From contig CAVXME010000001.1 in the NCBI GenBank assembly GCA_963762965.1, forward strand, positions 558,001 through 622,000: DNA of 64,000 nt. Direction: 5' to 3'. Made by a program: the position numbers and the translations under genes. This DNA is from DATBAX01 sp963762965. GTDB taxonomy: Bacteria; Acidobacteriota; Terriglobia; Terriglobales; Acidobacteriaceae. The notes beneath the pieces are model-generated. The model was not told where the DNA came from. It made no database searches and worked only from the letters and a program-made list of their open reading frames with translations. Positions within the stretch are counted from its first letter, which is position 1; each line of letters begins with the position of its first letter. Positions 1 to 8,867 of the stretch are shown here, piece after piece.

Positions 1-339
1 GCGGTTTTCTTCTTTCGCGATCACTTTCCCCAGAATCTCCCGCCCGTGCAGAATGCCGTCTGTCTCTGTCCCTGCATCTCCTCTGGTCATGAAGACATCG
101 CGCGCCCAGTCCGCGAATACCAGGCGATGAGCTGTGTAGTTGGCCCCGTTCGCGAACAGCACGATGTCTCCCTTTCCTAGTTCATTCATGGCAACAGGTT
201 GAACGTGGAGAAATTCCCCGTCCCGGATTGCCGGCTGCATGCTTCGGCCGCGGGCCTGAAATCGAAAACCCAACCCGCCAGACAGCAAGGACTGGCTCAC
301 CGAGCCGAAAAGCTTCGAATGGGGTTTATCTTCAGCCAT
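1..339 (-). CDS. S26-type (signal peptidase-like) serine peptidase, 3' end outside window
   Basis: The minus-strand reading frame opens at ATG 339 (an in-frame ATG at 348 is the alternative) and runs off the window edge after about 113 codons. The N-terminal 35 residues have no hydrophobic segment, so the protein looks soluble, unlike housekeeping signal peptidase I. The motif GRSMQPAIRDGE carries the nucleophilic Ser of the S24/S26 fold, and YTAHRLVF sits where SipW/Sec11-type enzymes carry a catalytic His instead of the bacterial Lys. RGDA and the following DGILHGREILGKV fit the rest of the fold. It starts only 22-31 bases after the HprK-like gene and is probably co-transcribed with the peptide cluster. 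A leader-peptide protease role is an inference from that context. Confidence 0.75.
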   Translation of the reverse strand, partial: MAEDKPHSKLFGSVSQSLLSGGLGFRFQARGRSMQPAIRDGEFLHVQPVAMNELGKGDIVLFANGANYTAHRLVFADWARDVFMTRGDAGTETDGILHGREILGKVIAKEENR

Positions 340-369
340 ACAGTCCATCGTCGAACCATCAGTTGCCAT

Positions 370-1246
370 CTATTGGCAAGAAAAATTGAGGATCTTCTCC
401 ACCGCGCTGCCATCGGGAACAAAACGAAAGCGGTAGCAGGGCACGGATTCCGTGATGTGATGAAGATATGCCAGCGTCGAATCCAGCGGCCGATGCCCAT
501 GAAACGGAGGAAACGCTCGCGCGAATAGCTCCCCGACGGCCTGGGCCTGGGAAAGCGGAACGATTTCGTTCCTGTCTCCGTGCTCCAGCACAAAAATGCG
601 GTTGATCTTCACGCTCTCCGGAGCAGCAAAGCCGGCGTCGCCGTGCCAGGGGGTCCCATGCATCCACAGCTCGTGACCTCGCTCACGCAGAATGATTCGA
701 TCATCGCTCAGGATCCGGGCGTCGCGCATCGCCTTCCAAAGCATCGTGGTTGTGCTCTTCCCCGCTCCCGAGTGTCCCAGGAACAGATGTCCGCCGGTGG
801 TGCGGTCTGCCAATCCACAGCCGTGGACTTCCACACCTTTTCCACGAGCCAGCCAGTTGGTCACCAACAATTCGTCCAACGGATACTCCAGCGGGTGGAC
901 TGGGTCAAACTCGCCAAGGCACTCCCGGCTCAGGAATAACTGCGCCTCGGAGAAACTCCGGTTGACACATAACCTCTTATAGGGCCGTGTACCGAATGCT
1001 GGCGTTTCAAAATCGACGATGAACCCATAGTCGCGTGCATACATCGTCCACAATGAACCAGAATCAAAAAGTTTTTTACCAAGCGGGTCTTTGCAGCCGT
1101 TCAACCCAGGCAATGCTGATCTCGATATCGGAATCGGTTGCCTCAATTCTGAAAGCATCCAAGTCGGACGGCAGGCAGATGTCTTCCGCGGAATTCGCAC
1201 TCAGCCCAATCGACACTTCCGCGATCTGGATGCAGCATCTATGCAT
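370..1246 (-). pseudogene. HPr kinase-like P-loop kinase of a peptide cluster, one frameshift
   Basis: The long frame encodes the kinase body: DPLGKKLFDSGSLW, then PLEYPLDELLVTNWLARG, the P-loop GHSGAGKST, ILSDDRIIL, and a C-terminal half with GTPWHG. This is the HprK/PEPCK-like fold often found beside PqqD and radical SAM genes. The N-terminal beta-rich part (IQIAEVSIGLS through ISIAWVERLQ) lies in another frame and joins the body near 1080-1090, so one base has been gained or lost there. The start at ATG 1246 is the likely original; ATG 1294 is in frame upstream. HprK-like enzymes of lasso peptide clusters phosphorylate the precursor C-terminal Ser. The precursor next door ends in Ser, so the same role is a reasonable but untested inference. 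Whether the frameshift is genuine or a sequencing error cannot be told here. Confidence 0.7.
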
Positions 1247-1434
1247 TCCGACAAGTGGTTCACCGAATGCTGTTTGCCCCTGTTCAGCGATCATTCCCTA
1301 GTTCCTGTCATCCGAGACTCATTCGATTGACCCGCGTTACGGTTGAGAGCAGCGGGGTGAAATCAGACTGCTCAAGCCTACAGCAACGACCGCAAACAAA
1401 AATCGCCTCATTGGTTTTCAAGACCAATATTTCA

Positions 1435-1607
1435 TCAAGAACCAATCGTGTGACAGCCGCCCACGGGCGAGCAGGTTCCCAACCCGCCCGGTCCTGACCC
1501 AACACCTTTGCAATGACCGAGCACGGCCTCTTCTGGACGCAGGCTGATCACTTGAATCTTGGGGGCTCGTAAGTCTTCTTTTCTCGATCTTGGGATTCCT
1601 CGCTCAT
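1435..1607 (-). pseudogene. RiPP-like precursor peptide, 57 residues, frameshifted in a C5 run
   Basis: An AGGAGG ribosome site lies 11 bases before ATG 1607. The frame begins MSEESQDREKKTYEPP and then stops prematurely. Restoring one base in the run of five C (plus-strand G, 1561-1565) continues through KIQVISLRPEEAVLGHC and ends ...CSPVGGCHTIGS with a TGA at 1435-1437. The result is a charged leader of about 30 residues followed by a Gly-rich tail with three Cys (C-x12-C-x5-C) and a C-terminal IGS. Size, leader/core contrast and position between a radical SAM gene and an HprK-like gene argue for a modified-peptide substrate. I do not recognise a named family with certainty. As sequenced, only a 19-residue product would be made. 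Confidence 0.6.
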
Positions 1608-1630
1608 AATTGCCCATCCTCCTGAAACTG

Positions 1631-2911
1631 TTAATGCGCGGCGTCCCGCATCCTCCACAACCGACTCCGTATTCGAAGATGGCGCAGAATTGCTCAGTAT
1701 CGGAAACAGAGTCTGCGGGCGTCTCCATTCTCCGACGTTGATCTCGTTGGCAGCAATCCTGCGAGCCGACTCTTTCACTGCCAAATAGTGCTCTCCGCTC
1801 GCACAAAAGTCGCAATCCCCATGCTCCGGGACTTGAAGCCCAGGGCCATGGCTCGCAAGTGTGCCACTTCACAAAGAAAATCTACTGGGGATTCGGGTTC
1901 TCCGTTTTCCAACTCCCCATTCGCGGGACACATACTGCATACTGAATGAATACGACAAGTTGCGCATTTAGAGATGCTTTTGCGTTTGCCGTTTACGAAC
2001 TGTAAAGAAAATGGTCCCATCCTTCTTGCACACTTCCCGAGCGGATGTCATAGGTGTCCTGATGCGACAAGGATGCAAATGCTCATGTGCCCGTAGGGAT
2101 CGATAGCAAAGCTTTCACCCCTCCACCACAGGTAAACACGTTGTTGGCATGTTCCATGAGATCGAGGGCTTGTCGATTTCGCGTTCAACATTCTACGATA
2201 CTCAGCCGCCGACTTTGGGCAAATGAAGGTCGAGCGCCACCACTTCTTCCGGCGAGAGTCGTACTGCCAGCGGGCTTTGTGAACAATCAATTCGTGGACT
2301 AATCAGCGAATCGAGCTTTGAAACTCCAGATGCAGCTCCTCTTCCGCGAAAGCCTTCATGGAAAGAACTTCATGCTTGTTGATGGTGGTGCCCACTGTCT
2401 TCAGTTTGAGCGGCAGTCCACGGTCCCGCAGCAGCGTGATGCCGCGTAGGCAGCGCTCATAACTGCCGGGTATGGCCGTCAGCGCTTCGTAGGTCTCCTG
2501 GGTGCGCCCGTACAGCGTGATTTCAATCGCAAACGGCGGCCACTCCTGGAGATAGTCCGCGATCTTCTCCGTGATCACCGTACCGTTGGTGAACAGAGTG
2601 ATAAGAAAACCTTTCTTTTTCGCGTGGGTATAGATTTCCAGAAAATCCTTGCGCGCAAATATTTCGCCTCCGGTAAACAGCAGCCAGAGCACACCCATGC
2701 CGGAAAGATCGTCTAGCAGCTGAAAATGTTCTTCCTTCGAAAGCTCGCGATTGCGGGCTTCCATGTCCGCCATATCGAGGTTGTTGTAGCAGTGCTGGCA
2801 TTCCAGAGGACAACGCCGCGTCACCTCGATTGTGACCTCAAGCGGCGTGCGCTTGCCCGCGAAGTGTTTATGCACCGCGCTGCTGAAATCGGAATAGGTC
2901 GCGGTACTCAT
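1631..2911 (-). pseudogene. Radical SAM/SPASM peptide maturase, broken by multiple frameshifts
   Basis: The first about 195 codons (2911 to about 2320) are intact: RRCPLECQHCYN is the CxxxCxxC motif that binds the SAM-cleaving 4Fe-4S cluster, followed by LLFTGGEIF and ITLFTNGT. Beyond that, homology continues only by hopping frames: SPRIDCSQSPLAVRLSPEEV, then YRRMLNAKS, then LMEHANNVFTCGGGVKA, then FAIDPYGHMSICILVAS, then DTYDIRSGSVQEGWDHFLYS, then CATCRIHSVCSMCPANGE, then VPEHGDCDFC. These segments restore a C-terminal SPASM domain with its auxiliary-cluster Cys set, ending near TAA 1631-1633. At least six frame changes in 0.7 kb make the gene non-functional as sequenced. It lies 52 bases downstream of the PqqD-like gene. 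Confidence 0.8.
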
Positions 2912-2963
2912 GGTTCAACCATTTCCGCGCACAGGATGAATCGAACTGTGCGGCTCGAGCTTC

Positions 2964-3323
2964 TCATGCTGTTTCCCGGAGTTCGGCCCTTGAATTCGGG
3001 TGCGGGTTCGGGTTCGCGCCATGAACTTCAACCGCCATCACCAGCTCTGCCGTACGCATTTCCAGCAGAAATCTCTCGACGTCCTGCGCCGCCCGTTCCC
3101 GGCTCACTTCATATTCATTCTCGATCAGATCGACCAACGCGTTCACACTGGTCGGCTTGATCAAAGCTTCCCAGATCATGGTGCCCACGTCATTGAAGCT
3201 GTAAATTGAAGCGAGATCGCCGACTTTGCCACGCACTGGCACCACTAAAGTCTCCCCGGCAATCGGGCGGGAAACGACTGCGGACGAGCGAACATACGTA
3301 TCTGTGGTTGTCATGGGGCCCAA
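2964..3323 (-). CDS. PqqD-family RiPP recognition element protein
   Basis: This 119-residue protein shows the PqqD winged-helix pattern: a beta-rich N-terminal half (SAVVSRPIAGETLVVPVRG), the turn IYSFNDVGTMIWEAL, the recognition helices ALVDLIENEYEVSRERAAQD, and the last helix VERFLLEMRTAELV. PqqD domains bind the leader peptide and present the precursor to a radical SAM enzyme. It is the first and still intact gene of the minus-strand peptide cluster. MTTTDTYV at 3314 is an alternative start. The C-terminal about 20 residues (NPNPHPNSR) are low complexity. Confidence 0.85.
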   Translation of the reverse strand: MGPMTTTDTYVRSSAVVSRPIAGETLVVPVRGKVGDLASIYSFNDVGTMIWEALIKPTSVNALVDLIENEYEVSRERAAQDVERFLLEMRTAELVMAVEVHGANPNPHPNSRAELRETA

Positions 3324-3554
3324 ATTCCTCGCGGACAGTCCACACTCCGTCCGCGCCGTCTACATTTGAGACTGCAATGTCCACCTTAACAAAGTCTTTG
3401 CAATGTTTATGTTTGCTAGATTGGTACTACTGGACTAACGAGTCGAACAATGGAAACGGGAAGTCGGCACGGATGAAGATACTGAGAGCAAGGCTTGCCC
3501 GATTCGTAGAGCGGCACGGCCTGAGAAGCCGTCCCCGGATTCAATCCTCTACTT
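3324..3554. other. Spacer upstream of the peptide cluster
   Basis: No credible coding frame or RNA gene is seen. It should carry the promoter of the PqqD-led cluster (minus strand) and the downstream region of the DUF333 gene. I could not identify a convincing -35/-10 pair. Confidence 0.4.
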
Positions 3555-4133
3555 CTACTTCTTTTCGTGAACGTGATAGCGCATGACCCTGCCCAGATTT
3601 TTTCCGCGGATGATGCTGGCGGAATGGTAGGTCAATCCCCAGGAGTCGATGGACGACATATCGGGGAAAATGCAGGCCTCCAGCGACTCGTCAATGGCCC
3701 CCCACTGCACCCAACCGCCGCCACCAATATTGGTACCGCCAAATTGATCGGAACCGCCGAGTTGCGTGCAATAGAACGAAGCCGGATTCCCTCCACCCGA
3801 ATACTGGAGCGGAACCTTGGCATAGTAGGCGAGTGCGGCCAGCGTAGGTTTAGTGGCGTAGAGCGTGCTCAATAAGATATGGATGCGGGAGCCGTCCCCT
3901 TTCGCCGTGAACTGGCAAAACTGCCGCATTCCCGCCAACTGTAGCGGGTTTGCAAAATTCGTCCCAAAGTAAGGATAGCGGGTCTCCACCACGCCGCCAT
4001 TGTCCGTGCAATAGTTAGCGGCGGCAGTGTCGGTCTTGTCGTCAGCTGCAAAAGCTGGAGTGTTGGCGAAGAGCAATAGAGCAATGGCCGCTAAAGCGAA
4101 CACCGCGAAAGAACGTTTGATCAAAGTTTTCAA
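3555..4133 (-). CDS. Exported DUF333-domain protein
   Basis: The chosen start is TTG 4133, nine bases after AGGAGG. A longer reading from TTG 4163 would put the ribosome site inside the gene. The signal peptide is KTLIKRSFAVFALAAIALLL ending at PAFAA. The mature part has two Cys/Gly motifs, NYCTDNGGVVETR and NPASFYCTQLGGSDQFGG. The second matches the DUF333 pattern of small exported proteins once called hemolysin-like. The function is unknown. Four Cys suggest disulfides outside the cytoplasm. It stands alone between the peptide cluster and the transhydrogenase genes. The SD sits inside the perfect palindrome GGAGGGCCCTCC. Confidence 0.65.
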   Translation of the reverse strand: MKTLIKRSFAVFALAAIALLLFANTPAFAADDKTDTAAANYCTDNGGVVETRYPYFGTNFANPLQLAGMRQFCQFTAKGDGSRIHILLSTLYATKPTLAALAYYAKVPLQYSGGGNPASFYCTQLGGSDQFGGTNIGGGGWVQWGAIDESLEACIFPDMSSIDSWGLTYHSASIIRGKNLGRVMRYHVHEKK

Positions 4134-4235
4134 GGGGAGGGCCCTCCTGCGATCTTTCCGCAACCTGAGTGAAGCAGTTGCGCAAGAGCGGAAATTCTAG
4201 CATGAAAGCCGCGCTGGGCCTGCGAAGCAAGGAAT

Positions 4236-5618
4236 CTAGCTGTGACCACTAGTCAGTTCGTGAACGATGCTATTCACAAAAGCTTTGGCGTCCCCGAAAA
4301 GCATCAAGGTGTGATCGAGGTAATAAAGAGGATTATCAATCCCGGCAAAGCCCGGATTCATGCTGCGCTTGATGACCATCACGGTATGGGCCTTGTCCAC
4401 ATCAAGAATGGGCATGCCATAAATCGGGCTCGAAGCATCGCTGCGCGCGGCGGGATTGGTGACATCGTTGGCGCCAATCACCAGGGCAACGTCGGTCTGC
4501 GGGAAATCGCCGTTGATTTCGTCCATCTCAATCAGGCGATCATAGGGAATATCTGATTCCGCCAGCAGCACGTTCATGTGTCCGGGCATGCGTCCCGCGA
4601 CCGGATGAATCGCAAATCTGACGTCTACGCCGCGCTTGGTGAGCGCGTCATAAAGTTCGCGAACTTTGTGTTGCGCCTGCGCTACCGCCATGCCGTAGCC
4701 CGGAACTACGACCACCTTGTTGGCCGCCGCCAGAATTCCGGCAGCTTCTTCGGCGGTGGCGCTACGCACAGTTCTGGCTTCCTGTTCACCGGCAGCAGCG
4801 GCCTGCACCTGGCCGAAGGCGCCGAATAAAACATTGGTGAACGACCGGTTCATTGCCTTCGACATGATGATCGAGAGAATAAGTCCGGAAGAACCATCCA
4901 GAGCGCCCGCAATGATCAGCAACTTGTTGTCGAGCACGAATCCCATGGCGGCGGCGGAAAGACCGGCGTAGGCATTCAGCAGGGAAATGACCGTCGGCAT
5001 GTCGGCACCCCCGATCGGAATGACCAGCAGGACACCGAAAATCACGGCAATCGCGATCATGAAGGGAAACAGGTGGGTCATCTCCGGATGCAGAATCAGA
5101 GAGACCGCGATTCCCACCGCGCCCGCAAACAATAAGAAATTGACAAAATTCTGTCCTTTATAAGTAAGCGGACGTTGCGGCAAAATCTCCTGTAGTTTTC
5201 CGGCCGCCATCAAGCTGCCGGTAAACGTCAGACCTCCAAGAATCACTTCCAGCGAAAGCACCGCCATCTTGAACGGCGGCACATGCGGAGTACCCAAATA
5301 AAACTCAGCCGTACCCACCACGGTGACGCAGAATGCTCCAAAGGCATGGCTAAGCGCTGTCCGCTGCGGAACAGCCGTCATTTGCACCATGCCGAGAGGA
5401 ATGCCGATGCCGCTACCCAGCACCAGCGCGATGGCAATCCACTTGTAATCCACGATGCCCCGGCTGAGCAGCGTGCCGGCAATGGCCAGCAGCATGCCGA
5501 CCTCGCCAGCCCACACTCCGTGCCGGGCCGTGGTCGGCGAACTCATCCATTTCAACGACAGGATGAACAGAGCGCTGGCCACCAGGTAAATGATCTCGAT
5601 GATGTTCTGGCTGGTCAT
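4236..5618 (-). CDS. pntB: NAD(P) transhydrogenase beta subunit
   Basis: At 460 residues this is the usual length of PntB. The N-terminal about 270 residues form the multi-helix membrane domain II. The C-terminal part is NADP(H)-binding domain III, with VVVVPGYGMAVAQAQHKVRE as the dinucleotide loop and GANDVTNPAAR as the conserved NADP pocket motif. With the alpha subunits it couples hydride transfer from NADH to NADP+ to proton import and so supplies NADPH. Its ATG overlaps the stop of the preceding small membrane subunit by four bases (ATGA), a translationally coupled arrangement. Confidence 0.97.
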   Translation of the reverse strand: MTSQNIIEIIYLVASALFILSLKWMSSPTTARHGVWAGEVGMLLAIAGTLLSRGIVDYKWIAIALVLGSGIGIPLGMVQMTAVPQRTALSHAFGAFCVTVVGTAEFYLGTPHVPPFKMAVLSLEVILGGLTFTGSLMAAGKLQEILPQRPLTYKGQNFVNFLLFAGAVGIAVSLILHPEMTHLFPFMIAIAVIFGVLLVIPIGGADMPTVISLLNAYAGLSAAAMGFVLDNKLLIIAGALDGSSGLILSIIMSKAMNRSFTNVLFGAFGQVQAAAAGEQEARTVRSATAEEAAGILAAANKVVVVPGYGMAVAQAQHKVRELYDALTKRGVDVRFAIHPVAGRMPGHMNVLLAESDIPYDRLIEMDEINGDFPQTDVALVIGANDVTNPAARSDASSPIYGMPILDVDKAHTVMVIKRSMNPGFAGIDNPLYYLDHTLMLFGDAKAFVNSIVHELTSGHS

Positions 5619-5911
5619 GGTTTGGTCGGACGGCTGGACTTAAACATCTTGAGCATGCGATCGGTAATCAGAAAACCGCCAACGATATTGCTGGTGGCGG
5701 CAACCACGGCCAGGAAGCCAAGGATAAACGCCAGCTTGCTCTCATGCCTGCCGACCAGCACAATCGCACCGACCACGGCGATCGCATCGAGTGCGTTGGT
5801 CAGCGACATCAGAGGGGTATGCAGCAATGGCGACACCCGGCGGATGACCTCAAAGCCAATGAACGCCGCCAGCATGAAAACAAAAAGCCCGTCAATTAAG
5901 GTTGAACCCAT
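5615..5911 (-). CDS. pntAB: NAD(P) transhydrogenase alpha subunit 2 (membrane part)
   Basis: A 98-residue integral membrane protein with three hydrophobic segments (LIDGLFVFMLAAFIGFEVI, ALDAIAVVGAIVLVG, LAFILGFLAVVAATSNIVGG). It corresponds to the C-terminal membrane part of E. coli PntA. The alpha subunit is thus split in two here, as in Rhodospirillum and many other bacteria. HTPLMSLTNAL and GGFLITDRML are family-typical. The gene lies 20 bases after pntAA and overlaps pntB by four. Confidence 0.95.
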   Translation of the reverse strand: MGSTLIDGLFVFMLAAFIGFEVIRRVSPLLHTPLMSLTNALDAIAVVGAIVLVGRHESKLAFILGFLAVVAATSNIVGGFLITDRMLKMFKSSRPTKP

Positions 5912-5931
5912 GCTTCCTCCGCAATCCTGAC

Positions 5932-7101
5932 TTACTTCGCTGCCAGCGCCGGCAGCGTGAAAAATTCCCTGACCCGCCCGTGGACCACTTCCCCGCCACG
6001 TGTCAGCAAAGTCTCGCGAATAATTTCATCCTGCATGTTGAGTTGTAACTTTCCCTCTTTCACAAGAAGCAGAAGAAATGCACTGATGTTTTTTGAATAC
6101 ATCTGGCTGGCATGATAAGGCACACTGCTGGCAAGATTGATGGGGCCCATGATTGTCACGCCTTCCTCGACGACAGTCTGGCCGGGGCGGGTCAACTCGC
6201 AATTCCCGCCCCTTTCCGCCGCCAAATCAAAAATTACCGAGCCCGGCGCCATTCCCTTCACCATCGCTGCCGTCACCAATACTGGCGCCTTCTTCCCCGG
6301 AACGACCGCCGTGGTGATGACCACATCGCTCTCGCCCACCACTTTGCTGAGAAGTTCGCGTTGGCGTGCGTAGAAAGTTTCGTCTTGTGCGGTGCCATAC
6401 CCGCGGGCATCTTGAGCATCTTTGGCTTCAAGCGGGAGTTCGACGAAACGTCCTCCCAGACTGAGCACCTGTTCTTTCACCGCCGGCCGCAGATCGTAAG
6501 CGGATACAACTGCGCCCAAGCGCCGCGCTGTGGCAATCGCCTGAAGTCCGGCAACGCCAACTCCCATAATCAGGACGCGGGCAGGCGTAATGGTTCCTGC
6601 GGCGGTCGTCATCATAGGGAAAATCTTGGGAAGCGTATTGGCGGCGACCAAAACTGCCTTGTAGCCCGAGATAGTCGCCATCGACGAGAGCGCGTCCATG
6701 CTCTGCGCGCGTGTGGTTCGCGGAACCAGTTCGACCGAGAAAGAAGTCACTCCGGTCGCTGCAATCTGCTGGACCGTGTCGATCGCACCGAGCGGCCGCA
6801 AAAATCCAATCAGGATTTGTTCCTTGCGCAGCAGCGGAAGATCCGCTTCGCCATTGACATCATTGGCGCCATAGCCAAGCACTTGAACTAGAATGTCGGC
6901 TGCGCTGAAAACAGCTGCGCGGTCAGGCAGGATTTTCGCGCCCTTCTCCAGGTATTGAGCGTCCGTGTACCCGGCTTCCTGCCCTGCCCCGGCCTCAACC
7001 ACGACTTCAAGTCCCGCCTTGACCAGGTTCGGAACGACTGAGGGCACGAGCGCAACCCGCCGTTCTCCCGGATAACTCTCTCTGGCGACGCCAACGATCA
7101 C
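5932..7101 (-). CDS. pntAA: NAD(P) transhydrogenase alpha subunit 1 (NAD-binding part)
   Basis: The 389-residue soluble domain I resembles alanine dehydrogenase: N-terminal GVARESYPGERRVALVPS, the Rossmann loop MGVGVAGLQAIATARRLGA near residue 180, and DLAAERGGNCELT in the second half. It binds NAD(H) and delivers hydride to domain III of PntB. First gene of the pntAA-pntAB-pntB operon, transcribed away from the phosphoesterase gene. It lacks the membrane tail of a fused PntA, which is supplied by the next gene. Confidence 0.95.
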   Translation of the reverse strand: MIVGVARESYPGERRVALVPSVVPNLVKAGLEVVVEAGAGQEAGYTDAQYLEKGAKILPDRAAVFSAADILVQVLGYGANDVNGEADLPLLRKEQILIGFLRPLGAIDTVQQIAATGVTSFSVELVPRTTRAQSMDALSSMATISGYKAVLVAANTLPKIFPMMTTAAGTITPARVLIMGVGVAGLQAIATARRLGAVVSAYDLRPAVKEQVLSLGGRFVELPLEAKDAQDARGYGTAQDETFYARQRELLSKVVGESDVVITTAVVPGKKAPVLVTAAMVKGMAPGSVIFDLAAERGGNCELTRPGQTVVEEGVTIMGPINLASSVPYHASQMYSKNISAFLLLLVKEGKLQLNMQDEIIRETLLTRGGEVVHGRVREFFTLPALAAK

Positions 7102-7425
7102 GCAGCTAACCTCTCGCTAAGTTTTGGAAAAGGTATTGTATCCATCCTTGGGGGAATGTCCACAACCCTATGTTGTTGCAAAGACAGTAACACGACGGCC
7201 CCATCGCTCAGGCATCCCTCAACCAATCAGCCCACCACTGCAGACAAGAATTTTCTGCTCAAGTGCGAGTGGAATCGAGCGGGCCGGGGTTCGAGAATTA
7301 CGGAAGTATGTTTTCGGGCCTGAACACAAACGCCCGGCGCGGATTTATCTTCGTCGCTCGAACAGGTCAAGACAACCACAGCAACCGGGTTGCGGTTCCA
7401 AAGACATGAAGTAGGAGATAGCATC
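7102..7425. other. Divergent intergenic region, pntAA / phosphoesterase
   Basis: The 324-bp region should hold both divergent promoters. Short frames on either strand look like noise. The only clear signal is the GGAGA ribosome site just before GTG 7426. Confidence 0.4.
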
Positions 7426-8814
7426 GTGAGTCAGCGCGGGTTGTTGCTGTTCTGGGTTTTACTACTCGGAGCCGCAGGATTACTCATCAATTTGGGCGGC
7501 TGTGGTGGGACCTCCACCGGTTCAAACCCACCGCCACCATCTCAAGAGATCAAGCACGTGGTGGTGATCTTCCAGGAGAATCGCACCCCAGACAACCTCT
7601 TTCAGGATCCGGTCTTGATCTCCCGGGGTGCGGACATCGCCCAAAGCGGTCTGAATTCGTCAGGTCAGCAGATCACCCTGACGCCCGAACCGCTGGACGA
7701 TGACTACGATCTGGGGCACTCGCACGGCAATTTTGCCGCGATGTACGACAACGGCAAAATGGATGGCGCCGATAAAATTGACGTGACCTGCAATCCAGGT
7801 GCAACCGATTGCCCGCCCCCAAACCCACAATTCGCCTACGTGCAGACTTCTGATGTTGCCCCCTATTTCCAACTGGCCGAGCAATACACCTTCGGCGACA
7901 GAATGTTCCAGACCAACCAGGGGCCAAGTTTTCCGGCACACCAATTTCTTATTTCTGGAACCTCTGCTCCCACCCCGACCAGCAATTTATTTGCCGCGGA
8001 GAATCCGGGGTATCCACCGGGATCTCCCGACAACACCAACGCCGGATGTATCGCTCCTGCGGGTGAGACCGTCAAGCTGATTGATCCGACGGGAGACGAA
8101 TCCCAGAAAATTTACCCATGTTTCGAACATCAGACCGTGGTGGACTCGCTGGATGCCCAATCGATCAGTTGGCGTTATTACGCGCCCTCCGCCGGCTCGA
8201 TCTGGACCGCTCCCAACGCGATTCAGCATCTATGTGTACCCAACTCAGAGCAGACCGCATGCACGGGTTCGGACTGGGTCAACAATGTGATCCTGAATCA
8301 GGCGCAGGTATTGACCGACATCGCCAACGGTGAACTTGCCGGGGTGACCTGGGTCATTCCCGATGCGGATGATTCCGATCACGCCGGCAGAAATGATGGC
8401 TCCGGCCCGTCCTGGGTCGCGTCCGTCGTGAACGCCATCGGCAACAGTCAGTTCTGGTCGAGCACCGCCATTTTTATCGCCTGGGACGATTGGGGAGGAT
8501 GGTATGACCACGTCGCCCCGTCCATCTATAACTCTTATGAATACGGATTCCGCGTACCTCTGATCGTGGTCTCGCCCTATGCCAAAGCAGCCTACATTTC
8601 TCATGTGACTCACGACTTCGGCAGCATTCTGAAATATATCGAAGAGAATTTCGGATTGCCTTCCCTGGGCTATGCCGACGCGCGGGCCGATGATCTTTCC
8701 GATTGCTTCGACTACAACCAAACTCCGATCACATTCCAGGCGATTCCCGCCACCCTGGACGCCAACCACTTCATCAACGACACCCGCCCACGCGGAGACC
8801 CCGACGATGATTGA
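7426..8814 (+). CDS. Phospholipase C/acid phosphatase-type phosphoesterase, probable lipoprotein
   Basis: The start is GTG 7426 behind AGGAGA; ATG 7390 is in frame but has no ribosome site. The N-terminus is hydrophobic (LLLFWVLLLGAAGLLINLGG) and ends in an LGGC lipobox-like motif, so it is probably lipid anchored. The catalytic domain is of the alkaline phosphatase superfamily subgroup of bacterial phospholipase C: HVVVIFQENRTPDN supplies metal ligands and nucleophile region, GPSFPAHQFLISG the substrate loop, and AWDDWGGWYDHV the second metal site. Likely role is hydrolysis of phospholipids or other phosphodiesters outside the cytoplasm. The substrate cannot be told. It converges on the metalloprotease gene. 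Confidence 0.85.
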   Translation: MSQRGLLLFWVLLLGAAGLLINLGGCGGTSTGSNPPPPSQEIKHVVVIFQENRTPDNLFQDPVLISRGADIAQSGLNSSGQQITLTPEPLDDDYDLGHSHGNFAAMYDNGKMDGADKIDVTCNPGATDCPPPNPQFAYVQTSDVAPYFQLAEQYTFGDRMFQTNQGPSFPAHQFLISGTSAPTPTSNLFAAENPGYPPGSPDNTNAGCIAPAGETVKLIDPTGDESQKIYPCFEHQTVVDSLDAQSISWRYYAPSAGSIWTAPNAIQHLCVPNSEQTACTGSDWVNNVILNQAQVLTDIANGELAGVTWVIPDADDSDHAGRNDGSGPSWVASVVNAIGNSQFWSSTAIFIAWDDWGGWYDHVAPSIYNSYEYGFRVPLIVVSPYAKAAYISHVTHDFGSILKYIEENFGLPSLGYADARADDLSDCFDYNQTPITFQAIPATLDANHFINDTRPRGDPDDD

Positions 8815-8867
8815 CGAAACTTGGTGATTGCGGTGGGCGAATCCAACAGCCATCGATTCGCAATTTC

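Noticed and set aside
1435..1872. 145-codon minus-strand frame over the precursor region
   Set aside because: It is a composite: its end carries the real core peptide frame, but the upstream part is out of frame with both the radical SAM tail and the precursor start, so it is not a gene as it stands.
7124..7414. 96-codon plus-strand frame upstream of the phosphoesterase
   Set aside because: No ribosome site, mixed low-complexity composition, overlaps the expected divergent promoters.
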